The notes under the pieces were generated by a model that ran no database searches, was not told the DNA's origin, and worked only from the letters and a program-made list of their open reading frames with translations. DNA of 64,000 nt, from the NCBI GenBank assembly GCA_018806915.1, contig JAGKQI010000098.1:1-64000 (forward strand), written 5' to 3'. Shown here piece after piece: positions 1-10,972 of the stretch. Both the position numbers and the translations under genes were made by a program. This DNA comes from Phytophthora colocasiae. Taxonomy: Eukaryota; Oomycota; Peronosporomycetes; Peronosporales; Peronosporaceae. How positions within the stretch are numbered: position 1 is the first letter of the stretch; every line of letters begins with the position of its first letter.

Positions 1-177
1 GTGCTCAACGAGAGCGTTCTCGTACGAGGCAAATGTCTCCAGGCGCGCGTTGACGGCCTCCGGCCCTTGGGACGCAAGGTGCGCCATACCTTCAGGGCCC
101 AGCAAGGACGTAAGCTTGTTAGGCGTGTCCTGCTGACTCGTAGTCAAGTAAACGTATGCTTCTTGCTCCATTCTCAC
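1..177 (-). pseudogene. Gag N-terminus, family B element cut by window edge
   Basis: The minus strand encodes the first ~57 residues of the same Gag that starts at 26,077 ([11 protein letters not shown]..., then [20 protein letters not shown]). It lies just inside the LTR at 229-647, at the same offset as in the other two copies, so it belongs to a further element extending left out of the window. The best start is the ATG at about 171, two codons inside the open frame. Only the helical Gag N-terminus is visible; no catalytic part is present. Confidence 0.8.
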
Positions 178-228
178 AGAGAAACAGTCTTCAACTCAGG
201 AATTGGATTGACTACAAGTGCTACCAGA

Positions 229-647
229 TGCAGCAGGGCTGCGTAGGTGTGCACGGCACAGAGGAAGTTTAGTTGACTCGTAGAGTCCTGCTTGCAAGGC
301 ACTAGCCTTCGGTTCTATACAAGAACCAAGTAGTCCACTCAATACGGGACTCACACAATCAGTGTCTCTATAATAAGACTAACACTAATTATGTAAAATG
401 CAAACTGATTTTTATTGACTTTATTGCCCTAATCCTAAATGTAACGGTTTTAGTATCTAACATTTTAAATCCTAATCAAAATGCAACGTGAGGCTCTGAG
501 GCTCATCTACGTATCTACTCGTGTGTGCCACACCATTATGTACCCACATTAATGTATCCATGTGTCACACACCATTATGTACCCACATAAATGTATCCAC
601 GTGTGTCACACACCAACGAGAAACATTCGTGTGACATCCCCGTTACA
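229..647 (-). repeat. LTR of family B retrotransposon (left copy)
   Basis: Near-identical to 19,080-19,461 and 26,129-26,540. Read on the minus strand it starts TGTAACGGGG and ends GCTGCA. It has an internal duplication of the 'cacaccattatgtacccacat' type around 530-595 that makes it ~35 bp longer than the 19 kb copy. It is flanked by a Gag start on its left and a polypurine tract on its right, so it serves as 3' LTR of one element and 5' LTR of the next. Confidence 0.85.
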
Positions 648-658
648 CTCTCCCCACC
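648..658 (-). promoter_or_regulatory. Polypurine tract of left B copy
   Basis: On the minus strand GGTGGGGAGAG abuts the TGTAAC end of the LTR. That is the expected place and composition for the plus-strand DNA primer of an LTR retrotransposon. The equivalent position in the right B copy (19,462 onwards) has no such tract. Confidence 0.65.
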
Positions 659-1500
659 AAGATTCCGGATACCGTATCTGGAAAGTGTAAACACACGTAC
701 GCGATTCATCGGCCGATGTGCCACGGCACCTTGCTCTTGCGCGAAAAGGACGGCGCTGTCTCTCGTGCGTGTTACATCGCCTCCGTACGCGATGCCACTT
801 CGGCAGCAACACTTCTGGGCCCAATGCTTACCAACGCATGAGGCTCTTACTCGCTCGAGCCAAGAAGGGCCTCTACGAGGCATGGGAAAGAAGGCCACAG
901 GTGGCGTATCTTTTGATGATACTACTGGGTCAGTGATCCACAGGGCTGAAGCCCTTCCAGGCTACCAACGGTTCCACGAACCACACAGCAGTGGGAGCCC
1001 ACTCGCTTCACTGTTAATGTGACCCTCGGATGAGCTACTGTGTGCAGGGCTTGATGCCCAAGTTGTCTTTGAAGCAGGCTGCAAGCGCCACTATGTGTCA
1101 CAGAACACTGTGTCATCGTAATAATTACACGTGCTCCAGCACAGTCGTCAGAGACACGACAACGAGCACCAGACAGCTCCGGAGGATACACTACCTCTTA
1201 CCTGCTATGCAGCATGCGGGGAGTCCAATGCGGTATTTGGCATCCCTGGCATCCACAGTGCCTCATGACATGAGTGGCACCGACCCATTGAACGCTTCTA
1301 GCGTCAGGTGATCGGATAGAATCCGTTTCCACTTCACCACTCTGTCGCTCCGGACAGAACGTCATTAAGATTTGGTTGTTCATCCCACGAACCATCTTCG
1401 CTTCATGTTCGCGAAGCTCCGGGCCATAGGCCGAGGAGGTGTTGTTAAAGGGTCATAGACCCTTGAAACACGCGCGCAGAGGCGCATGTAGCTCTACTGC
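659..1500. other. 3' internal region of left B copy, no gene recognised
   Basis: I see no convincing coding sequence on either strand; frames of up to 143 codons overlap each other on both strands and show no known motif. It is not alignable by eye with the corresponding part of the right B copy (19,462-20,470), so the two copies carry different 3' ends. Confidence 0.5.
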
Positions 1501-2280
1501 ACTTGCAGTTTGAGCATTCGATACCCACGTCGACGGCACCGACGTGTCGCACCGCAAAGTATTGCAGCTACGGGTCAGAGCCTGAGCTCCAGCAGCGACC
1601 CTGTGGACTCCCACCTTAGTGCGGGGAGGTGCTTGACACCCGGCGACTCACGTCGCACCCCATCGGGCGGTCTAACACCGGAGTCATTGCTCCGATCATA
1701 CGCGTCAACGACGTCAGGGGCAATCCACTGCCGTAGTGGCACCCCGCCAAACTCCCACGAAGGGTTTCTGTGAGTGAGGGTAGCCCTCGCCACTTCACCC
1801 AGATACTGGTTGTGTCCTTGGCGACGACGCCGCGCCATCAGGGCGATCCACGGCCGATAGTGAAGCTCACGCTTGCTCATCGAGCAGAGCAGGAGGAGTG
1901 ACGAGCGGTCGATGGGTTCTCGCGCTGCGAGTGTAGACGCGCTTTGCATTGCTTGCAGACCTGCGGTCGGCTCGGTGAAGGAGCACGACCACCCACGTCG
2001 GTCATCCGACCCATTGCTTAAAGCGACTGATCTCGAGGAGACCTAGAGTCGCGGGGACCGGTCTGGAGTCGCCTCTGGTGCTGCATCAACAGCCCGGGTC
2101 CTATGACCTCGAGGCATCACGGTGCTCCGGATGGACAAGACCTGTTGGTTTCCGGATGCAACCACCTGTGGCTCCTGCACCACCTGCTGCCGATGCAGCT
2201 CTTCTGTCCCGACTCGGCGCCAGCGCGCCTCAGAGCTCACCAGAGCAGGGTCCCGATATGGCTTAAGCAAAGTTTCTCCA
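1500..2280 (-). pseudogene. Degenerate chromodomain tail of integrase, left B copy
   Basis: The minus-strand frame 1949-1575 contains HYRPWIALMARRRRQGHNQYL, a scrambled stretch, then SWEF and PDVVDAYDR, matching the chromodomain of the right copy (HYHVERL...NQYLVKWRGYP...SWEFEG...PDVVDAS). The central beta strands are shifted out of frame. The stretch 2270-2043 (LKPYRDPALVSSEA...) is the linker after the GPY/F module. Read: a formerly complete chromodomain now broken by small insertions, or by consensus error. Confidence 0.6.
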
Positions 2281-3370
2281 CGTAGAACACAGGATGTGTT
2301 CGCATACGCTTTGGCAAGTCAAGCGTATATGCCAGGCCCTTCTTGGCCACGACCGTGAACGCGGTCCGATGAAAGCGCGGCCGCAACTTCGTCTTGAAGA
2401 CGGTGGCTGCACCACCGCGTGTGTAGGCAGGTTCTTAGCGGCTTTAATAAAACGTGTGTCAGCCGACCTTAAACTCCCATATGTTGCTTCTGCCTTTTGG
2501 CATCAGCTTGTTCACTTTTGAACATCTTGGCTTTCCAGCCATTGCGTCACGCACACGGCGTAAGACGCTAAGCCTCATCGAAGAGGGAAGTCATCGACTT
2601 GCTTGCGAACAACAAGGGGCTGGCATCCAGCAAGCTTCGGAGTCGAGCGACGGCAAGGCCAGCCTCTCCCCCACTAAGCCCGAGGCCACCGCGTGGCGGG
2701 TGAGCGCCAGGACGCGCGGATGCGCAAGGCCGTTCACGTAGAACGGGGTGAAGTCCTGTCGAGGCATGCACCCGCATTGTTCATTCGAGAACTCAACGAG
2801 GAGGGAGCATAGCGCTCCAACGCTTCGGCGTTTCAAGCGCATACGCTGCGGAGGATGTCCTCCAGGACGCGGTTCACGCGTTCAGTCTGACCGTCCGGTC
2901 TGCGGATGGTCCGCCGGTGGACATGTCCAGTCGGAAAGTGCCAGAAGCACTTTAAAGACCGGACGTCCAGAAGTGACCCGTGAACCGGGGATCTCGATCC
3001 GAGACAATGGTCTCTGGCAGCCCATGCTGGCGGAAGACCCGATCGATAAAGATCGTCGCTGTACCAGCGCCATCGACGGTGTCGCTTTGGCACAGCCAAG
3101 CTAGATGAGCCATATCTTGCTCAGACGGTCAACTAAAGACCACCACGCCCGTGTTGCCTGCCGTATCCTTTGGCAGGCCAAACACAAAGTCCATACTTAT
3201 GGATTGCCCAACACCCCAGAGGGTACAGGCAACCTCGCCAAAGGCGCTGCCGCATGCGGCGAGGGTTTAACCCGCTGACACGTCTCGCACGTGCGTGCAC
3301 ATAGCGGTGCTGACCCACTTGTACATCTTCGGCCACCTCAGTACATGGAGCTCACCGAGGCCGTAGGTCT
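2250..3370 (-). pseudogene. Integrase of left B copy, indel-riddled
   Basis: Collinear with 21,064-22,150 but carrying a 1-3 bp insertion every few tens of bases. Recognisable pieces, in several frames, are the GPY/F region, the stretch before the catalytic Glu (TGHVHRRTIRRPDGQTERVNRVLEDILRSVC around 2835-2950) and the DDE core. No frame is open across the domain, so it is non-functional as given. Because the differences are almost all insertions, raw long-read consensus error is a serious alternative to biological decay. Confidence 0.8.
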
Positions 3371-4719
3371 TCTCGCGACCAGAGGGTGGCCGCTTGTGGG
3401 CGTGTCGTGGGCCCCTCATACAGGAGGATACGGATAAGCTTCAGGTCCTCATCGTGAGGAACCACCACACGTGGTGGGTCTCGAAAATCCTGACCCGTGC
3501 TGTAGTACAGCAGGACCGCCTTCCAGGCTGTAGCGTTTGGAGTCTCGCCTTTAGGCGTCGTGACAGAAGTCACCTTTGAGTCCTTAAACTCATCGCTCCC
3601 TAGAGCTTGAAGCAGCGCGACACAAGAGTCGTCCTGAGCGTACGCTGCTCAGAACACATATCCGTCACGGACGACGTCACCGAGGTGACATGAGATAACT
3701 CATAGTCCGGGCGACGTGATAACGCGCGTCAGCGAGGACGTTCTGCCTGCCAGGCTTGTACTTCACCTCGAAGTTATACTCACGCAAAAGAAGAAGGGAG
3801 AGCCCATCGGGCCATCCTCTGCTGAGAGGTGAGGCGACTGCGTCGCTGTGCGTAGTGACGCAATGATCCCGTGTAGATCACAAACGGCTTGGAACCGAGC
3901 AGGTGAACCTGAATTTGACGAGCGTACTTCATCGCAAGTAGCTCCTTGTCATGAACTGGACTAGTTCTTCTCAGCAGCCTTCGAGGCTGCCGAGACTCAA
4001 ACGCAATGACGCGTTCGCGCCCTTCGGCGTCCGCTTGTAGCAAAGCACTGCCCGATGGCAAAGTCCGAGGCGTCACAGACGACGATAAACGGACGATCGG
4101 GGTCTGGCAACGCCAGTATCCCGGTCACCCCTGAAGCAGGCTATCCTTCCGATACGAGTGAACACACTCTCGTGCTCCAGCCACGCCATACCCATTCGGC
4201 ATCGCTTCTTAAGGAGATTCCGTCCAGTGGCCGAAGCCAACTCAGCGTAGTTCTCGCTGTACTTGTGCAAATGTAGTTGGCCAAGCCCAGCCACTTACGC
4301 AGAGTCGCTTCTGGTTCAAGGGAACCGATCAGTCTACAATGGCCCTTGACCTTTGCTGGATCAGCACGAAGGCCATGCTTCCCAATGAAGCACCCTAGGA
4401 AGGAGATTTCTTCCGCACCAAAGACGCACTTGTCCGCGTTGGCGTACAACTTGTTCGTGCGCATGCACTCGAGCGACTGCTCTCCACGTGTTTCCACGTG
4501 CACCTCGACCGTCAGTCTTGCCGTGTTGCCGGCCTGGCTGTGGACGAACACGTCGTCGAAAGTACGTCTGGTGCGAATGCCCGCAGGGGTCTAAACAGTT
4601 GCGCGTCACTAGACGGTTTTGGAACGTTGCAGGCGCGTTCGAGCAGCCCTTTGGGGCATGACGAGCCACTCCCAGAGCATACCGCGCTCGGGGTGCTCAC
4701 CGCTAGTAAGTGGAATATC
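3370..4719 (-). pseudogene. RNase H and reverse transcriptase remnant, left B copy
   Basis: Pieces of RNase H (4076-3780: DAEGRERVIAFESR, HDKELLAMKYA, VHLLGSKPFVIYT) and of RT thumb/palm (4551-4141: LECMRTNKLYANADKCVFGAEEISFLG) are legible in shifting frames. It is collinear with 22,150-23,413. The sequence stops inside RT at 4,719, where element D begins. It shares with the right copy a TGA in place of the Trp codon after IVD (near 4,328; right copy near 23,044), a common inherited lesion. Confidence 0.8.
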
Positions 4720-6126
4720 TGTGGTGGAGCCGGATCTGGCAATAAAATCTGGTTGAGAGCCAGTCGCGATCGCCACTTCTGCGCCCATGAACACCGACCT
4801 AACGGAGGGGTCCCCGATGATCCGTGATCTTGTTGCGTGTAGTGTTCACCTTGTGTACCCCGTCCGGTAGGCGGGTTACGCTCTTCCAGGTAACTTCTGA
4901 AGATGTCTTGGGACGAGGAAGAATGTCTTGCAGGTGACCTTTCAGGGGTGGTGAGATAGCGTGGGAATACTTCACTCTACCTCCAGGAGGGGTTGATCCG
5001 GGTCACAGGCGAGTTCTCGAGCCTTGATCCGGTCGTCACTGGTCTTCGATCCCAGGTCTTCCAAGAGTCCAATGTTCGGGATCTGATCCTTCGCTTTACG
5101 ATGCTTGCCGCTTCCTATAGCGGGTGTCTTGCAGTGGGTTGAGAGTCGACAGGAGATCGTCCAGGCCAAGCAGCCAATCTCCTTCCGATCCGTAGTTCGC
5201 ACGTAAAGGATAGATCACTAGATAGAGTAAAACTGGCCATGATGTATTTATCCAGAATTAACCTCTATGCTAGATCCCTTCTCCTTACCTTCTTGATGCT
5301 GGTGGAGGCCAATGTAATTCCCGGTTCCAGTCTTGGATGAAGAAGGCACTTGTGAGGTCCAGAGCAAATTCGATTCTGTTTATGGTTATTCCTATGTCTA
5401 CTAGTCCCATCCTCATCTGCTATCCTACGATTACTCTGACATGTCCCGGCTACAGCAGCTGCCCTCCGATCTTCGATCTCGATCTCATCCTAACCCCTGA
5501 TCGCGATCTCGATCTGCCGATCTGGCGATCAGCCGATCTCGTCGATCTGCGATCCAGCCGATCTCGATCAACCATCTCGGTCATCGATCTTGGTCCACCG
5601 TCTTGAACAATGATCTCGATCAGCAGCCTTCATACTTGATCTCGCGTGCCCCTGTGTCGTCGACATTACAGGTCTTGAGCTTCACAGACTTGATCACCAA
5701 AACCCACGCGACTAACAATGCCATCATGTCCCCTCGGCACCATCTCACGGTTAAGATGTCACCGGCCCAACATATAGATCGCACCGGTCCCACGACCCTC
5801 TGCTGCCTTGATCTCCCTTCTCTCATGCGATCTGGTGCAGGCAAGGCGCCGCGCTTTTTCTCCTTCCGACCCTGAGCCGCCACGCGGGAACCGCACGGCA
5901 GGTTCCCCACTCACTTAGTCTCACTCGACCAAGACGCCATCCATTCATCGCTGGCAGAGATCCAGACGAACATCGATCTGGATCCATTCGTCGGCCATCA
6001 CGTTCGCGCAATCTGGGGTCATCAACTGACATCTTGCTTCGCCAGAGGCCCCCTGTCGCTTGATCCGACTCTCTCCTGGGCCTGACGTTTGCCTTTTCTC
6101 GGATTTCTTATTCGCACTTCACCACA
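4720..6126 (-). repeat. 3' LTR of element D
   Basis: Collinear with 17,192-18,531 but ~67 bp longer through many 1-3 bp insertions, mostly before 5,640. It starts TGTGGTGGAGC and ends GCACTTCACCACA, nearly inverted copies of each other. A cluster of 16 GATC sites lies at 5,467-5,622. Confidence 0.9.
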
Positions 6127-6418
6127 TCCGCCCCCAGCCTGCAAGTTGGTCCGTCTCGGTCCACTTCCAGGTCTCATTCTCTCAATCCTTCAGCCCAAGG
6201 CACAAGTCCCACCCCGACAACACTTCGACCACCATCAACGGATCCCTTCCAGTCTCCATGAGCCAGCAAGGAAGTGATCCTGGGAGCGATTATTTGCTCT
6301 CACACCTCCCGATTCCCTAAGATCCCCCCCACCTGACGGTCCGCCATCTCCCCATTCCGACATCTCGCGACGTTCACGTCAGGTCCGGCTCCAGACCACG
6401 CACGCCCGCTCTCATCCG
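6127..6418. other. Polypurine tract and leader of antisense gene
   Basis: Immediately inside the LTR, the minus strand reads GGCTGGGGGCGGA, a plausible polypurine tract. On the plus strand the region is pyrimidine-rich with short frames (MSQQGSDPGSDYLL at 6,259, stopped at 6,320). It may hold the 5' leader or first exon of the plus-strand gene; CCCCACCTGAC near 6,327 resembles the branch-point region of the intron at 7,196-7,260, and ACGTCAG near 6,375 could be an acceptor. Confidence 0.4.
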
Positions 6419-8899
6419 ATGAAGGCTGGGCCGATGCCGGGCAGTCAGAACAGGATGCGGGATCGCCTGGTGCGCGAACGTGATCAACTAAGTCGTGAAG
6501 CCATGGAACTTCAGGCGCATGTCGACGCCATGGAGCCGGTTCCGGGCAGACCAGCAGGGCGAGATTGCGCAGTCTGGAGCGCGAGATCGCTGATCTCGCG
6601 GGGAAGCTTTCTCCTGATCTCGATGGATTGCGTATGCAGGTTCACCCAGCTCCGATCGGAACGCGACGAGTTCGCGCCCCGGCGTCTCCAACTCTGCCCA
6701 GGCAGACCTAGATCCCGAGCTACAGAGGACCGGGATCGTTTGACTGAAGAGGTGGAACAAGCCCACCAACGAGATCCAGGATCTCCCAGGGCGGAAGCCC
6801 GGATCCATGCTTTGCGATCTACAGCTGAGGCGAAGCAAGACTCCCGTCACTGCCAAAGGGCCAGCCTTCAACCGGATACTCGGCTGATCTTTGCCCATCT
6901 CCAACTGGATTCCAGCCCCACGCCTTCGACAGGGAAGCTCCCACCCGATTGGCCCTGGCTGAGCGGAGATCGAGCCTTGGCGGACTCCGCCCGAGCGATC
7001 GCTTCCCCTGACCAGTATCGCTGGTGAACGTGACCCAGCCACCGATCCAACCTCGGCCACGCTAACTCCGAACTGGAACCGAGTCACTTCGGAGCGGGAT
7101 CGCCCTCACTCGTCTGGAACGAGACCAAGCGTTCGCAGATCGCGACAGAGCACAAACGGATCTCAGCGCCGAGCGACAGCGATCCACTCGTCTAGGTGCG
7201 CATATAGTCTGAAGATCCCCTCCACCTGACCATGATCACTCATATTCCTGTTTGTCGTAGAGGATGATCTGATCGGTACCCATGCCGAAGTGCGGGAGTT
7301 AGAAGCGAGTCTTCAAGCACTGCAGGAGAACTACGATCAAGCGGAAGATGACATATCGGCGACTACCAACGTCCTGACCGAAATGGTGTCTCGGCTCCGC
7401 GCTGCTCAAGATGAACGGGGGGTCAAACGTGCTCTCAGTCCGCCCCCATCTCCTGCTACATCGCCCCCGCACAAGACCTCGCGGACGGAGCCTCCCCCGA
7501 CCGATCACGACGCGGCCCCACCTGATGTTCCCGCTGGAGACCAACCCGGTGGCCAGGCCCCGGCGACCGAGCTCGAAGAAAAGCACGAGGAAGGCCCAGA
7601 CCCCTTCGATCTGGGTCCTGAACCCGCGATCCCGACTGGGCCGGATGCGGAGGAAGCAGATCGCACCCAGGCCACCTCGCAAGTGACCGTGGAAGCACCT
7701 TCCCCGAAGAAGGGTGGCTCGGATCGGTCCAAACGTAAACCCGATCCGGAGCATGACGATGACACGGAGGATTCTGGCGCTGGATCCGACGACGCTCTTC
7801 GGGCTACGATACTCCGATCGCTGTCGTGGCACCGCCGGCATGGAAATCCTCCTCCAGCATCCGGTGATCAAGGGGGGCCTGCTCCATCGACGCCTCCGGC
7901 GCAGCCGACACCTCCGGGCGGCAGTTCCCCACAGACTCCGATCACTTCTCCTCAGGGGTCCCCGAGGGGTAGTCCAGCTGGCGGGAGCCATCCCGGTGGG
8001 GATCTCCGGGCGGCGGCTCTCCCGGAGGCTCGCCGCGCCCCAGCTGCACCCTCCTCTGTTCGCGATCAGCCTGCTCTATTCCCGGGTATGCGAACGTCCG
8101 GCAGTTTGCGGCTGGTGATGTCTTCCCGTGGGATCCGATGTTCGTCGGAACTTTGGCGATCGTCGGTATGATCCTCTCCACATTGTCCAAGAGGCTGCTG
8201 CTACCTCCCGGATTCCTTTACCCAGCGAGATCACCGGCTAATCGCCCTTCCCGAGCTGGGGTCGGTTGGTTGGTTAGCCTGATCACTGGGCCCAACGTGC
8301 AGGCCCTACTTGCTACCCGACCTTGGGAGGTGCTCCGCAACCGACCGGCCCCCCTCACCTTCGATCTCGGTCTGCATCGTCGTGCTGGAACTCTGCTGGG
8401 GCAGATCGCGGATGCCTACGCCGCCTTCGAGTCAGATCACCTGCAGGCCTACTGGGAATCGACCCATTATCTCGAGATCACGAAGGCGATGTATGAAGCT
8501 GATCCTGATCTCCGTCGGTATTACCTCGAGCGTCGGCAACGGCGTAGCCGTACCGGAGAACGTTGGCGGCTGCTGTTGGGACGATTCCTGCCCATGATGC
8601 GGGCGATGTGGGCGGACATCGATCTTCTGCTCGATCCCTACTTCCTGCACTTCCCTACTATCCGTGATCGGGTATACTGGTACCCCGGATCGGCCTCCCG
8701 AATGGCTAACCTGGCCCAGCCGACTCTGAACCGACCCGAGCCCACCGATCGGATCTCTGCATTGGCAGAATGTGACCAAGAGGACCTTTGGCGCAACCAT
8801 TACCGCGATCGGCCGGCAGATCACCCGTCCCGGCAGATCCCACGGCTCGAAAACAAGTTTAACCCGCCTGCTCCACCTACACCTCCTGGGACTCCCTGA
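6419..8899 (+). CDS. Antisense gene inside element D: coiled-coil, disordered, helical protein
   Basis: No known family is recognised. The N-terminal part (6,419-7,410) has heptad-rich stretches (RDRLVRERDQLSREAMELQ; LRSLEREIADL; ALTRLERDQAFADRDRAQ; VRELEASLQALQENYDQ) in changing frames. The middle (7,420-8,070) is disordered, Pro/acidic, with basic clusters such as SKRKPDPEHDDD. The C-terminal part (8,090-8,899) is a Trp/Arg-rich helical domain (RPWEVLRNRP, WADIDLLLDPYFLHFP, DRVYWYPGS) ending in Pro-rich sequence. A frame change near 8,088 joins PALFPG to YANVRQFAAGDVF. A 65-nt intron joins the coiled coil in frame. Convergent with pol; it starts beside the 3' LTR. Frame breaks before 7.1 kb lie in the insertion-rich zone. 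Confidence 0.65.
7196..7260 (+). other. Predicted 65-nt spliceosomal intron in antisense gene
   Basis: Donor GTGCGC after TCTAG, branch-like CCTGACC at ~7,226, pyrimidine-leaning tract, acceptor TCGTAG. Unspliced, the upstream frame meets a TGA inside. Spliced, STRL and EDDL join with GAG formed across the junction, and coiled-coil heptads continue on both sides. The size suits oomycete introns. An intron in this orientation would be invisible to splicing of the element's own genomic RNA. Confidence 0.65.
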
Positions 8900-9274
8900 T
8901 CTCGCGATCTCGACCAGTCCGGAGGTGATCAGCCGAGCCTGGAGTCGGTCAGCCCGCTTACATATTCTCTATCACGATCCGGTACTTCGCCACGCGATCC
9001 CGACTCCAGCCTAGCCTCTTTTCAATTCCACGTAATCTTTCCAGCTTCAAAAACCAGCGTTCTTCTCCATACTTACTCCACAGTTTCTGATCCCACTTAG
9101 CATCCTCGAAATCTCCATATCTTCCTTCCAATCACTCCGGTTTCACATGCATATGCAAGAAAAATATAAAATCTCCACGAAAAACATAAAATCTCCACAT
9201 CCGATCCAGATAGACATCCAGATCAGCATCCGCGATCTCGGCGTTGTGACCCGGTCACGTCGCCTTCTCTGCGT
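8900..9274. other. Convergent intergenic segment of element D
   Basis: Lies between the stop of the plus-strand gene (8,899) and the stop of the minus-strand polyprotein (9,275). It has AT-rich patches (AAATATAAAATC, AACATAAAATC near 9,160-9,195) that could serve 3' end formation on either strand. I see no open frame of interest. Confidence 0.5.
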
Positions 9275-10972
9275 CTACACCTCTTCGTGCGACTGCATCA
9301 CGCCAAACCGATTTCGGTTAGCATGATCACGTAGGAACGCGCTCAGTATGGCTCCACAGTTAAGATCAGCTTCGTCGACCCAAGTTGGTTCATCATAACC
9401 GACCCAGTGCACCAGGAATTCACGATAGATCCGGCCGTAGCGAGTCCGTTTCCCACTTCACATGTCCGAGATCCGTTCGACCTCGTACTCGTCGGCATCC
9501 AGATCTGGGACCCAACTGTCCTCCGGAAGGAGGATCTCATCGAAATCTAGCCGATCTGCTTCATCCACAGTCAACTCGATCCGCGGTCGATCCGGAAAAT
9601 TCCGCACCAGCTTTAGCTTAGAAACATGGACCACTGGGAAGATATGGTAATCAGATCCCGCGATCTCCAGCTTGATCGTGAATTCGTTGAGCTTCTCTGC
9701 AACACGGAACGGGCCGTGCCAAAGGTGAGCGAGTTTACGTGCATACCCTTCCTTCACACGATCTAGGTATAGCCAAACTCGTGATCCAGCTTCGATCTGA
9801 TGCGGATCGACATCCTCATTGTGCCGATCGGCTCGATCTGCAATCGCCTCTCGTAGTCTAGCGTTGACCTGTTCTCGCGACTGCTGGTAGTATCTCTGAA
9901 CCCGATATCTCCACCATCTTGGATCGCGATCGTGGCGTCTGGTCGATCCGATCGGGATCGTTGCCTCCAACGTCGATCTCGGATCCCATCCATGTACCAG
10001 GTAATGAGGGGTATCTCCCCGAACCCGATCGTGAGCCGTGTTAATGGCGAACGCCAGTCTCTCCGCGTATTCATCCCAGTCCTTCTGATCGAGATCTTGA
10101 ACATACATCTTGATCGCCCTAGTCGCCGTTTGCACCATCCGTTCCGCAGTCCCGTTGGCTTGTGGCCGGTAGGCCATCGTCGCCCGTTGTCGCTGCCCCA
10201 GGATCTTATTGAACGATCTGAAGAAGTCGGACATGAAACCCGGTTCTCGATCGTGCCTGATCATCTCGCTAGCACCAAATCTGCGGAACACGCATTCTTC
10301 ATAAGATTCCGCGACGGTCTGGGCCGATCGGGAGGAACTGGCCTTTGCGATCACATATCCCGTGAACAGATCGACCCATATCAGTAGTTCGGTGTTGCCT
10401 TTGTTGGATCTGGGCAGAGAAGGTATGTGATCCATCGCTATGATCTGGAATGGGTATGTCGCCTGCAGATTCCCCGGCGACTCGCCCCGGATCGTGGGTC
10501 TCCCCTTCCCGGTCTCACAATCTACACACTCGCCTACGTATCGCTGCACGCTCCGATATAATCCCCTCCAGTGGAAATGATCTCGGATCCGCTGATAAGT
10601 GCGTCCGATCCCCTGATGTCCTCCTTCCAGAGTCGTATGATAGTGGTGGAGGACATCCTGCTGTAGCGTTTCTGGAACTACAAGTCTCATCAGGCGATCG
10701 CGATCACCACTTGATCTCGGCCCTGGTGGGCAGTAAAACAGCAGATCTTGTTCATCTACCTCATACTCGGAGGCGATCTTGGCGTAGGATCCGGATTCGG
10801 CTCGAGTAAGATCCGCGATCTGCCCAGCCAGGTACTTCTTTAGTCCTGCGATCCAGACCTCCTCGTCCTGGGCTCGCCTGATCCGATCAACCCGCATCTC
10901 CCGGATCAGTTCCTCTCGCAAGACAGCGGCGCCAGGTCGCGCTCGGGCTGCACGCGTGGCTACTGCCGACAC
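9275..10972 (-). CDS. Integrase plus chromodomain of element D
   Basis: DDE integrase that would insert the cDNA, with a histone-binding tail. In the 504-residue frame: HHCC zinc finger with H112, H119, C149, C152; catalytic D181 (AMDHIP), D241 (RHDREPG), E277 (NGTAERM); GPY/F module (LWHGPFRV ... VVHVSKLKL). The frame stops at 9,458 (TGA) just inside a chromodomain (EYEVERISDM), which continues in the same frame after the stop as REFLVHWVGYDEPTWVDEADL to the TAG at 9,275. A single CGA-to-TGA change explains the stop. Upstream an in-frame TAA separates it from the RNase H. Confidence 0.9.

Noticed and set aside
575..1395. Several overlapping 65-143 codon frames on both strands
   Set aside because: They conflict with each other, show no motif, and lie in the insertion-rich zone.
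7299..7991. 230-codon minus-strand frame rich in Arg/Leu in element D
   Set aside because: Complement of the Pro/acidic disordered part of the antisense gene; composition is what that shadow predicts, and it has no motif.
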